DNA from: Trichobilharzia szidati
Lineage: Eukaryota > Platyhelminthes > Trematoda > Strigeidida > Schistosomatidae
DNA length: 64,000 nucleotides
Assembly (NCBI GenBank): GCA_944472155.2
Contig: OX235272.1
Coordinates: forward strand, 93,316,020-93,380,019
Reading direction: 5' to 3'
Made by a program: the position numbers and the translations under genes. Below are positions 23,601 to 36,159 of the stretch, piece after piece (positions within the stretch are counted from its first letter, which is position 1; each line of letters starts with the position of its first letter). The notes under the pieces are model-generated. The model searched no databases. It was not told the origin of the DNA and worked only from the letters and a program-made list of their open reading frames with translations.

Positions 23601-26600
23601 AGATAAAGGTTGGGATTCCCCACCCCCACCCCGTCTTTCATTAGCCAATTTTAACCGCTTGTTTGCTTACTTGCTAGCTAGCTAGCCTGCTTGCTTGCTT
23701 GCTTGTTTGTTTGTCGACTGAATTTCTCTTCTTACATAACTTTGTCATTATTATCTTTCTTCTTACTCTAGCTCAACATCGTAAATCTGTTAGTAAGCGA
23801 AAAACCGCTAAACAGGGTAATTATTGTTTCTTCATTCATCTGTAGTATACAGATGTGTATGTGAATGTGAATGCCTGTTTGTCTGTCTATCTATCTATCT
23901 ATTTATCTATCTGTTTGTCTGTCTGTCTAGCTGTCTATCTGTCTGTCTGTAATAATCTGTGTTACGATTAGTTTGTGTCATATTGCATAATATTTCATTT
24001 GCTTTTTCGCAATGATGATTATTATTATTTGTCAACCATAGACAAAAAGCAAAGAGATCATATATGCTTCGCATCTTTTTTTTAAAAAAGAATATTTTTT
24101 TAAATTTCTCCTCACTGTTGTCAGCATCTTCATCATTGTCATCATATTATTATTATTAAGTAACGTTGATCACCATTCACTTTGCTTATCTCTCTCTCTA
24201 TAAATATATATCTGTATATATGTGCTGTTTGCATTTTCTTTTTTTTTTCTAAAAATGTCTTCTCACAGCATGTTCACTATCATCAATTTTTTATTTCTGC
24301 ATAAATATAATGGTAGCAATAGTTTTAGTAGTAGTAGTAGTAATAGTAATGATGATAATAATTAACTGATGTTACTGCTTTATGTGTGTATGTGTGTGGG
24401 TGGGTGGCTATTATCGAAAACTAAGTTGTGTATTTGCTGTCTGTTATTTCAGTAATCTTAATCCTAATAATAGTGATATAATCATAAAGGAAAATATACA
24501 ATTTTTGTATTCATCAATTGTATTTAACTTGTTTTGTTCCTCTCTCTCTCCCCACTCCCCCCGCTTTTTAATCACACACAGCCAGGGTAAACACAATTGA
24601 TGAGAATGATGGTGTTACACCCAGTGATCTTACTGAACAATTGACAGCTCTTACTGATGATGGAGATGGGGTCGGGAATGATGATGGTGAAGCTAAAGGC
24701 AAAAATAAATCTAAAATACAAAAGAAGACGAAGAAGAAAGGGGGGTCGAACAATAAGAAGCATAAAAAGAATAAGAAATCTAAACTTACAGGTTTAAGTG
24801 ATTCAGATGATGAATCACCAACGCGTCGAACTAAATCATCATCATCACGCCGTCGATCAAATATAGCTGATGATGATGAAGGAGGAGCCTGAAGGCGATG
24901 ATGTTGATATGGATGATGATGATGACGGCGAAGAAGGAGAAGAAGAGGAAACAGCTGATGAAGGCAGTGAAGACAGTGATGAAGAGGCGGATGATGCCGA
25001 TGTTACACTATGCCCTACAGCAGAGGTAGACGCAGCAGCAGCATTAGAAAAAGCTATTCATTCAGCAGCTGCTGTTGCTGAAGGGAATATAAATTCACAT
25101 AAAAACAATACCAATAATAATAACAACAATAATAATAATGATGCTAATAATGTAGAGGATAATGATATCCTTTCAATGTCTCAATTATGCCTGGCCAGTG
25201 TTGCACAAACAGAAATCTCCTCTGAAGTAGTACGTCAACGTGCTTGTATTGCATATCTCTTAGAAACATCAACATTTTTATCACATATTCAAACTGCTAT
25301 CAAAGATTTTCAAGCTATGCTATCGTCAAAAACACTAACAGATGTAACAGAAGCGATTGAATTCTTTGTTGTGGCTAAACAAGCTGGAATAAAAGGTTTA
25401 GAACAGGGCATTCGTTTATTATTGGCATTGATTTGGTCCCAGGAAGAAGGTATACGCAAAGCTGTTGTAGAAGCATGTCAGTAAGTGTATTGGTTTTTGT
25501 TGTTGTCAAGATTGGGCTTTTTTGCAATTTAAAATGTCATTGTTTAGCATCGGTTCATATATTACCTGCAAAGAAAGTCATTTACTCTCACGAACGTGCA
25601 GACACACACGCGCGCGCTTGATGTGATCATGATCAACCAATTGTGTTGTTGAAGCATTAATGACTTTGAATGGTTTTACTGTATCTCTAGTAGAAGAACT
25701 TTGACTGATATCGAATGCAAAAGAAACATGGAGCAATGACTTCCTCATCCTACTCTACTGTTACATATGCATTATTATTATTCCCTTGGGTTCCGACGGG
25801 AGAATAAGACTTCAACTACACAACGCCATTTTGTCGTAATCTCTACGGTCCACTTTATCTGACCCCATTATTGCTCATTGTCCCTCATCTCCTGTCTGCA
25901 TGATCTCCTTCATGTCACCCTTGAACCCAAGCTTGAATCTCATTCGAGTTCCACTCAAGCGATGTCCTGCATTGCGCGCGATTTCATTCCTTGGTCCCTT
26001 CAGCGTGTGTTCGATCCATCTTCATTTTCCTAGGAATATTTGTTGACTATTGGTTCTTGGTGTTGGTTCGTTGCCTGGCAGAGTTCCTTGTTCATTATTC
26101 TTTCTGACCACCACTTCTGATGAAAGTTTTGCTACCTGTTAGAAACGCTTTCTGTGACGCGCACGCTAAGTTTCTGACTCATATAGAAGAACTAACTGAC
26201 TTAACTGACTTGGTGTTGAAAATCCGAATTTTGTTCTTTACGATTGAGTATAGAAGTTTTCCAAACTGATTTCAGAGTGATGAAGGTATACCTTGCCTTC
26301 CCATCCTCATTTGTGCCTCCTGTAGTTGAGATGGTGATGGCGTAGATGAGTGAAGGAAGTGACCCCTCTCAAATTTCTCCCGTTGATAGTGATTGGTGCT
26401 TGTTGTCGTTGGTCGCTAGGTTTCCTTCATCACCTCTGTCTTCTTTTTGTTTCAGTTGAAGTTGTTATATACACCTACTTTTGCCTATTTTTGCCTACAA
26501 CTGTGAGATAACTATTTTAAGGAGTTATCGCGCACTGACGTGAGCCCTTTGTTTTTCCCTCTGTTTGGGTTGCTGAATTTCTATTGGCTGTCAATACTTT

Positions 26601-29600
26601 TGTGCATCACTGAATTACTGCATTCTCAAGGTCACGCTAATCGTATATACAGAGAGTTTCTGTCCAGCATTGTGGCTGGATATGATATGATATGATTATG
26701 AGTGGCAATAGTTTGTGCTCGATAAATGGTCATCAGTAAATATTACTGTATAACCCTGTGTGATTTATCAAAATAAAATCTTATCCATACTGGAGTTATA
26801 CTCTACTACAGTGCCCAAGTTTTATACTTACAAGATTGTGGCTGCTGTTTGAGACAGTAAAAACTCTGTAATCGACGTCCAGTCTTTTCTTTTGTTTTTG
26901 TGTACCGGCGATGTTGTTTTTTTAATTGTTGTTGACGTGCAATTAGGACAGATTAGCCAGCGCATTAAGTTAGTATTCGCTCATGGTATACTAGATTGTA
27001 GTTCCGGTCACAACAGAAGTCCTGTTTTTGTTGCTTCTTCTGCTAGTTTTTGGTTTTCGCCTGTAGGTCTTGGAGTTTGCATGACGTTAGACACAAATCA
27101 TCCGCAAGATTCAAGATCTTCTAGACTTTTCTTTTCGGCTCAATGTCTTCTTGCTCCCCACGCGCACAGTGTACCGCATAATCCTGTCCATCATAATAAC
27201 GAATATCATTGGTGATAATAGTTGGCGACCTTGTTATACTCCTGTATTCACTCAAAAGGCTTCTTCGATGAGTTTTCTGTTGTACTTCACCTGAGATGTG
27301 GCATTGTCATATAGCTGTTCAGTAAGGTGATTAAAGCTTTGGGGCACGTCATAGCGTTGGAGTAGTTTCCGAATTATTTCACAGTCAACGCTGTCGAAGG
27401 ACTTTTTTCAAAGTCAATGAAGTTGAGGTAGTGGTTTGACTGCCATAATACATAACATTATTTAAAGAGTAATTGTTATTGAAAACACTTATGGTTTGTT
27501 TAAATAAAAGTGAGTTGTTAAGATCAATAGAATTTCAGTTCAAAAGCGTATCTAAGTAGTAATAAGCTTAAAAATATGAAAACAAACTGAATAGCAGGTG
27601 AAATACAGAAGGAAATTCATGCGACAGTTAAAGATATAGCTAAAAGGCGTAAGGGGAGTGAAGAAGTTGTCGAATTGTTTTAGTCAAGTTATCAAGACCA
27701 AAAAAAGGAAAGCGTCCGTACGAACTTCTGAATGCACATAAGTTTGACTTCTTTAAATGGATTCCAATAACTTCAGCTGACGTGTAGAAGAGATGAACTC
27801 GGAAGGCAAAATTAGGATTAATCAGAATACGGTAGATAACTTCAAATGTTCAGTATCTACAGCGTGGGCTAAAACAGAACTATGAACAGATCTTGTTTCT
27901 CTCTTGCTTAGCAACACTGAATGATGTTCAGATGTCCGTCCTATGGTGAACATATCTAATTGTACTACACCCAATGTAATTGACTCGGCAAGAGCAGTTT
28001 AACTGACAAGATATACATAGATGAGGCGAAATGAAGAAGTTTATCCTTATATCCCTAATTTATAGTTCGACAGTGGTTATGTAGAGACAGCATACCTCTG
28101 CTGCACTCAATACTCTTTTTACTACAGTCTTCAGTGTGATGTTATTATCCCACTGCTGTTTTCACCAAAGAACTACATTTTTAAGACCGAATGGGTTATT
28201 TGGAGCTGTTGGCATACTATAATTGTAGAGCCAGATAAGGAAGTCATCGAAGAGAATATTCTTCGCCTCATCTTTCTTTTTTGCTTGTCTTCTAAATGCG
28301 AATTTCCTCTATATTGTGATATTGAATAGAAAAGAGTTGTATGTGACTTATTCTTTCTTATGCACACCCTTCCTGGTATTCCCACTTACTTTATCCTCAA
28401 CAGTACAGTTGAGGGTTGTGGTGATGAAAGAGAGTTCATTGTTTACAGGATTTCATCATGAGCTGACAGTGGTTCGAGAACCATTGGAAAACCTGGGAGT
28501 ACTGGACAGCTGTTTCGTCCTAGTTTGGGACTCTCCACAGAACGGGGTCCGAACCCAGGACCTTCTGGTTACAAGGCGAGTTCATATGCCATTAAGCCAC
28601 TGGGACCCGATCCAGTGGCCAGTCCATGAATTCTAACTTCTGCCAATTCACGATATAGCGCAACCGCTAGCCAATGTCTTCGGCGAGTTCATTGTGTCGC
28701 GTTGTTTTTTTCTAAAGCTTGATAGAGTTGTATAAATGGTTTGTCAATTAAAAAAAAAACAGTCGATAACATAGGTCTTGTTACGCAAGCAAGAAATCAT
28801 TTGTTACATCATTAAGACAAGTAGTTAAATTACTCTTTGATTACGATACCCACCTTATAGCTTACTTCTTTTTGAATTGATTACTGAATATATATGAGAT
28901 GCACAAATTGTGGTTTGTAGTTTGGGTTCATTCCATGCCTAGAACTACAGAAATTCATTTCTTTGGAGTTAGTTTATGTATGCAACAAGATACAGACTTT
29001 TATCAATAGCTGGCTCCATACTCAAGATCAAATGGCTGCTCCGAAAGAATTATCAACAAGAAACTGTGATAACAAACCAACCAAGAGCCGATTGCTTAAC
29101 AAATATATAGGAGAAAATGGAGATGGATCGGGCGTACGTTAAGGAGGCCGTCAAATGACATCGCGCGCCAGATCCTCGAATGGAATCCCAATGGAAAGTG
29201 ACGAGTGGGTCGTCAGTGTGACGGTGACATGGATGAGATCGTGTGAATTGGAGGAGGAGATGAGAGATTATGGGCAATCTTGATGTCCAGTCAGTATCGA
29301 CGAGATGAGCTAGTATTGCGAAACGAAAATCGGAGGTGTTTAGAAATTCGATGATGGACGTCGACGTATTGTTCCGTCTGTTCGTTTAGTCATTATTATT
29401 ATTGTTTCCTTTAATTCCTACAGGAACATAGGGCTTCAGCCGTGCGTCTCCATTGAGTTCGGTTCTCTGCTAGAGTCTTCACCTGGCTCCATGTCTGCCC
29501 ACACGTTTTCATCTCCCCTTCACATGACCTCCTCCAAGTCATCCTTGCACTGACGACCAACTCGCCGCTTCCCTTTCAGGTTCCACTCTAGCGATGGCTT

Positions 29601-32600
29601 GTCTAGTGATGTCACTTGATGGTTTCCTCAGAGTATGACCAATCCATCTCCATTTCTTCTTGCGTATTTGTTTCACAATCGGTTCTTGGTTGGTTCGCAT
29701 TGTAGGACCTACAGGAACATAAGTTCCAGCCAGTGTAGCTCGTTGGATCATTGCGATATGCAAGCTCGACCACCACGTCAAGGTAGCAACTATCGGTCGG
29801 GTGAAAAGGGAGATAGAGTCATTTTCTTCCTCTTCTTTAGTGAAGCTTACGCCAAGATGTGCTCTATTGAATTTATCCAATTCGTCATTAGCCTCACTTT
29901 CTTTCTTCACAACTATGAATATATCATCGACATATCGGTAATAGAAATCAGGATTATATATTACATCCTTAAGAGGACCATTCTGTAGTTTCGCCAGGAA
30001 AAAATCTAATAGGATTGGGCCTAGTGGTGATCCACATAGCAACACCATTTTTTATTGAACAGGAAGTTTACGTTCATTGTACACCTCAGAAGAAGTTATT
30101 TTAGGGGAGACACAGGAATTCCAGTGTCTACACTTTGCTTTATCAATTCACATTACCTATGTAATCAACTATTTCAATCAAAGGCACATTGGTGAATAAG
30201 GAAGATACATCCAGTGATAGCATGTATTTATCCTTCACATTTAATTCCTTGATTCTTTCTACAAATTCAAAACTATCTTTTACGCTATTTTTCACAAGTT
30301 TCTTATGCAATGGCTGTAAAAGTTCCACCAGCCATTTCTCTGTTGAATGGTATAGTGAGCTAGAAATATCGGGGACTGGCATAAATGGCCAGCCGTATTT
30401 GTGAATCTCTGGTAAGCTGTATAACCTGGGTGTGTGGCGACAGGTTTTAGTGTTTCACTCAAGGCTGGTGAAATACGACCTTCTTATTTCGACTTCTCTC
30501 TGTCCTCCCCATTGTATCCTAGTTAGTTGATAGATTCTGAAGTCGTCTATATGCATCACTTTTATTGTCGTTGAAATCTTTAGGAAAAATAAAAATAAGA
30601 AAACAGCCAAACGTTCATTATTTAACTTACCCTCCTTATCTCTTATATTTATTTTTGCTAGAAAATTATATTTACAACCAGATTCAGAAGAATTTTATCA
30701 ACCGAATGGTAATTTAACAATTGAAGGTGCTGATTTAATTGCAACAAATTTAAGCAATTTTATACGTAATTCAGAAATGGGTGATTTAGTCAGTATGGAA
30801 CGTGTTATTCAACAATTAATTTCTTCTGATCAATTGGATACTACGCTGATTGATTATCTATGGCAAAGATTTATTAAATCAGCTAGTGGTAAAGATAAAG
30901 AAAGCTCAGAAGATGCTAAATCTATGCTAATTATTATTAAAATGATTGTAAAGTAAGTAATTGATTATTATGATTTTAATCTTGTTGACACAATGTTCAC
31001 TTCCTCATAATAATAATAATAATACGGTTTACTTATTTAATTCAGTGTGCGTCGGTGGCACAGCGGTTGGGACTCTCGCCGACCATGCAGATGGTCCGGG
31101 ATTCGATCCCCTACCGACGCACACCTGATATCAATTGGTCGGCCTGCAAAATTTGGGCTACCGATATCACATGCTGAAAATTCCATACTTGTACCAAAAG
31201 TACTGTGTGGAATCAAGCTATAATCAAAAAAAAAATTCACTGATTGAGACGTCTAGGACATTTTTCACGTATGCCAAGTCATCTCCTTGGTCGTCGACTA
31301 GTGTTAGCTGTATTGGGAAGCAGTGAATGTGTCCGACCAAACTATGGCATCAATCTATGAGATTGTCAAGTTTCGGTGTGCAAAGATTTCATCGACTACA
31401 TGTTTGATCATGTTTGAGGTGAAATCAGCTGAAGAAGCATGTGAAATCACAGAGTAGTGGTCAGCTGTTTCGTCCTAGTTTAGGACAGCGGGGTCCATCA
31501 AGTCAGACAAGAGAACGGTAACTCGCCTATGCTAAATATTACCAATACGCAGAAGTTGGAATTTATGGGCCACTGGATTGATTCCCAATGACTGAATGGT
31601 CTACAAGCTCGCCTTGTAACCGGAAGATCCTAGAGTTTGAACCTCAGTGAGTGGGTACTATCGAAGAGTCGCAAACTAAGAAGAAATCATTGTCCATAAA
31701 TCTTCAGTTTCTAGTGTTTCGCTAGCTGATGTCAGCTAGTTATGAAACCTGGTTTGGACCACGTTTGGAGGTGTAAACGACGTGGCCGGCGGTCTTGAGA
31801 AGCTAACAACCAACAGCTAGAAACTATGGAGTTACTATATAACGTGACCTATTTTTTCCCATATGTTTGCAACTTTTTTACATATAGTCTAATGTTATAC
31901 TTGATCACAGATTTCTGGGTAAGAAAGCTAAATCAGTCGGATTCAGAAGTCTGAGACATAATATTACACATGCCGCATCATCCACAGGCTTGTTTGACGG
32001 GAAATGTTACCTGACGTCTAAGATGTACTCAGGAAATGTTTATCGGTTGATCAGATTACCCCATCGCATCATCATTTCATAAAGACCATGATTGTTGCTC
32101 AGCTCTGTGTACAAAAATTTTGGTTGTTTACATTCAGTCTTCGTTGCAGACTCTCACACATGGATTAAATTCATTGAAAATAATACCAATATAATTACTT
32201 CTGCAGTAGAACACCACAGACACTAATACATCAAGCACTCTCGGATAAAATGTGAAAAGCAGAACACAGACTCGGCGCGAAACACTTTACAATTACCGAC
32301 CGTCTCAATAGAAGAAGAAAGCAAAAGTTATACACACAAAAAAGAGTTGGGCGGCTATCACTGTCCAGCGACCACCGGCCTCTCAACTAACGCCTCCTTC
32401 CGAATTCGAACCACTACACGACCCCCTCGCTTACGAAAAGCCGTCCTCAGTGACTTCTGACTTGCGCTCTCCCGCCGTCTCATCATCCTTGCAAGAGAAA
32501 GAGACACGTGGTTATTGTGACTATCAATATAAGGAGGATTGATCCTCGGCGCCTGTCTCCTTCTTCTGAACCGTTTCAAACAGTTGAAGTGTACTATCAA

Positions 32601-35600
32601 TCTCTGCGTATTGTTGTTGTTGTTTTCTTGTATCTCGTATGCATTGTTAGTCACTCTGCGGTACACCACATATAGACCTTGCCCACTGTGCTTGAGCTTT
32701 ATTTCGGTCCTGGTTGACGCAGCCACACTTTATCACCTGTATCGAATGGTGTTCCCCATTGCTTCTTACCACAGTAATATTTCTGCCGTTGTTGTGCTCT
32801 CTCGAGCTGTGGTTCTTCACTTCCTAATTCCAAATAGGTGACACAACTCTCTAACCAAGAGACTTTCGAAGTTTGTTCCTTGATCAGAATGCAGTTGCTC
32901 TGGTGCACCCCAACGGGCAATCCAACAATCGAACATAGCCTTGGCTACCGTAGAAACATCAGTTCGCTGATTGGATACAGCTTCACACCATTTCGCAAAA
33001 TAATTCATCATGACTAAGATGTATTTGTTCCCACGCGTGGTCTCTTGTAACGGTCCTATGATGTCCACGCCGATTACTTCGTTAGGATATCCAGCCTTCA
33101 TATGTGTAAGTGGCGCTCTAGGTTTCCTCTGTGAGTTCTTCACCTTACCACATATTGTACACCCCTAGACAAATTCTCAGACATCGCGCCACTGCCAAGG
33201 CGACCAATAACATTGGGCGACTGCTTGCAGCATTTTGTTAATTCCAGTGTGTCCCAAGTCATAATGTACCTTTTCCAGAATGTCTGTTACGGACGATTGT
33301 GGGACTACAACTCTTCCCAAGTAATTGAGTCCAGGTTGAACACACAAAATACCATTCACAAGCACTAGCTGGTCCAATAAGGCCCACAAACATCTCTTCT
33401 AAATTTCCCCTTCCACGTCAGCTTCGACTGGTCTTCCAATCTGATTCGACAAGGCTTGACGTAGGAGTGCAGTCTCACCGTCTGTAGCCTGGACATGTGC
33501 CCACTGTTCTCTACTTAAGCCTACCAACGAAATAGCATAAATATCAATTATCCCGCAGGACGGGTAGTTTCTGCGTAGTCTGAAGGAACGTCTGGATAAC
33601 GCATCATCATTGGCATTTTGCTTGCCATTCAAAATTGTATTCCTGCTATCTCGCGATCTGTCCTTCAGGGATTTTGAAGTTTTGCAACCACTGAAGGGCT
33701 TTGTGATCCGTTCCCTGCACAAAACGGTTTACCAAGTAAATAAGATCGATATTTGCGAATGAAGGTAACAGCGACCAACATCTCTTTCCTAGTGATGCAG
33801 TAGTTCTTTTCTGCACGGCTTAATGCGTTTGGCTGCAGTATTCTATAACATGTTCTTTCCCGTCTCCACCAACCTGGGATAATACGGCTCTAATAGATGT
33901 GTGGCTAGCGTCGTGTCCAAGATGTACCTACTGGCTGTTGTGGAGACGTATCTAGGAATGCTAAAGTAGGCGCCGAGCATAACGAAGCTTTCAAATGCTG
34001 AAAAGCCTGGCCACAATCCTCCATCCATACAAAGGAAGGCAACTCTAAAGAATAGCAGCCCAAACCCAGACGACCTAGCGAACACACAAATGACCTTGTC
34101 AAGGACAACTTCGACCAATCAGAAGGCTAAGAAAACGAAGCATAATTGTAAAAAATCGTTTATATAAAAGTAATGCAATGTTAAAAAATAGTTACAAAGG
34201 ATAACGTTCTCGTATATGTTGCAAAAAATGCTCCCAGTTTCTCATAGGAGTCTTCATACTCATGTTAAACCAACTTCTGTACATAAACTCATCCAGATAA
34301 CTGTATATCATTGGATTTATTGATCCATCTAATCCGTTTTTTTAGGTGACTCCAGAAACTTTCGATGGAATTAGTATGAGTTCCATCCAAAGGATTGCGA
34401 AAACCGTTTGTATGGTTGACTACATGATGAGTATACCCGAGATTCGACAATTGACCGTAACTACTCCATTCATGTGTGTGAATAGTGGTCCCAGGCAGCC
34501 CTAAGCACCGGGTAATAGGCAATAATACACCTGCACTGCGATTAGGAGGGGTGTCATAGATACGCAATATCCATTGCTGGTTTGCTCGTAATCTGCCGCG
34601 GTTATATTTCCTTTTTATTAATACGGTCTCATCAGTTTGAATGATTACGCCAACTCCTCCAAGAACTTGAGTTCGCGTGTTCATATCCCAGGACGATGCG
34701 TCTCTGCAGTACTGGTACCATTGCACTGCAGATATTTCCGAATTTCCTGTCTCATAAGCTATTGCTGTAACTGGTCTGTTCAGTATCCAGAAATTACAGA
34801 TCACTAAAATTTTTGTAAACGGTAATTTAGACTTTGAGAAAAAAGTGCCTACGGAATCTGTAAACTAAAAAAGAACGACACACCCTCTCGAACTGATTTT
34901 CTGCCTCGGCACTCACTAAATCTGTAGAGAAACCGAGAAATGCAGTTTGTATATTTTCGTATACATGTCATGTCATATGAAAAATGATGCTACAGGACTG
35001 TACTACGTTGACACGTCGCATAAAGATATGGAGTGAAGTGGTCGTTGAAGCGTGTTGACCACTGCACTTATTTGGGAATAGTTGCCTCAGCCACAATGGA
35101 CTGATTATTGACGGAATCTCAGCACAGATATAAAGGATTCCTGTGGCCTGTGTCAATCCGCGTCATCTCTGTCGTAAACGTGATGTCTATTTATCGACCA
35201 AAGGACGTGTGTAGTGTTTACCATTTCTCGCTGTCCTCCTCCCATGACTGCAATACATGGCCGTTGTGAAAGATATGGAAAGGTTAGATATCTTTCACGA
35301 GATATTTGCACTCCATCCGCCGTGTATAATCGGGCGAGAAATATTGAGGCTGGCTGGCTATCGAGTGTTAGGTAAGGAGGAAAAGTCAATCGTCAAGGTT
35401 GTGAAGCTACATCGATTGAGATGGCTCATTCAGAGCTGTCGCCTTCCTCGACGAGTGATGTGTGTCTAGCCTTCTTGTTATATGTCATTATAAAAAGCTG
35501 ATGATGAAAATCACTTCAGGTGTGTTATCTCTTCTCACGAGACATTTTTCGACTCCATTTAATTATTGGATATCATACCGTTTTTGTGTGGTGGCGGTAC

Positions 35601-36128
35601 AGTGGTAGAATGCTCGCTAGCATGGTCCAGGTTCAATTATCGACTGACTCACTGTTGAAATCCTTGCTTAGTCCATTAATGAACCCGCTAAAGACGGGAG
35701 GTTGGACATGAGGCTAATGTTATGGTGCGACCGAGTGTAAATATGAGCTAATAAAAATATAATGGACGATTACGTACAGACTGGTATTGCTGAGTAGTTA
35801 ATTTGTCCTGACGCGAAGGACCACCACGTTGACAAATGGATACGAGTATTTCCAACAAGGAAAATTAACTGTCACACAAGAGTGTGAGTGGAAAAGTACG
35901 AAAGAGTCAATTAACTGTACAATACAAGAGTATATATGAAAATAACTGACATACATGAACCAATAAGACAGATGGTAGTTTTTCTCACCACCATTGGATT
36001 CTGATTGGTTGTAATGTCATGTGACAAAGGTCATCATTGATGCAACAAGGGTGATTCAGCACAACTATCAACAACTTGGAATATAATTCTGAATACAAAA
36101 AGCATGAATAAGCGAAAAAAATAAAATG

Positions 36129-36159
<31 letters not shown>

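Noticed and set aside
23880..23955. CRISPR-like or satellite array
   Set aside because: The repeat is a simple TCTA/TCTG tetranucleotide with no spacers, a plain microsatellite.
24870..25484. A separate 204-residue gene starting at 24870
   Set aside because: Its second half is conserved NCAPD2 sequence and splices in phase into the exon at 30662. The apparent Met start is an artefact of the frameshift at about 24889.
29539..30048. A single 169-residue fusion protein
   Set aside because: The first half is Penelope-like reverse transcriptase and the second half a LINE C terminus. The open frame across the junction of two dead insertions is chance.
34118..34192. Merlin terminal inverted repeat next to the transposase stop
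   Set aside because: I compared the left flank with about 34810-34880 and found no convincing inverted match by eye.
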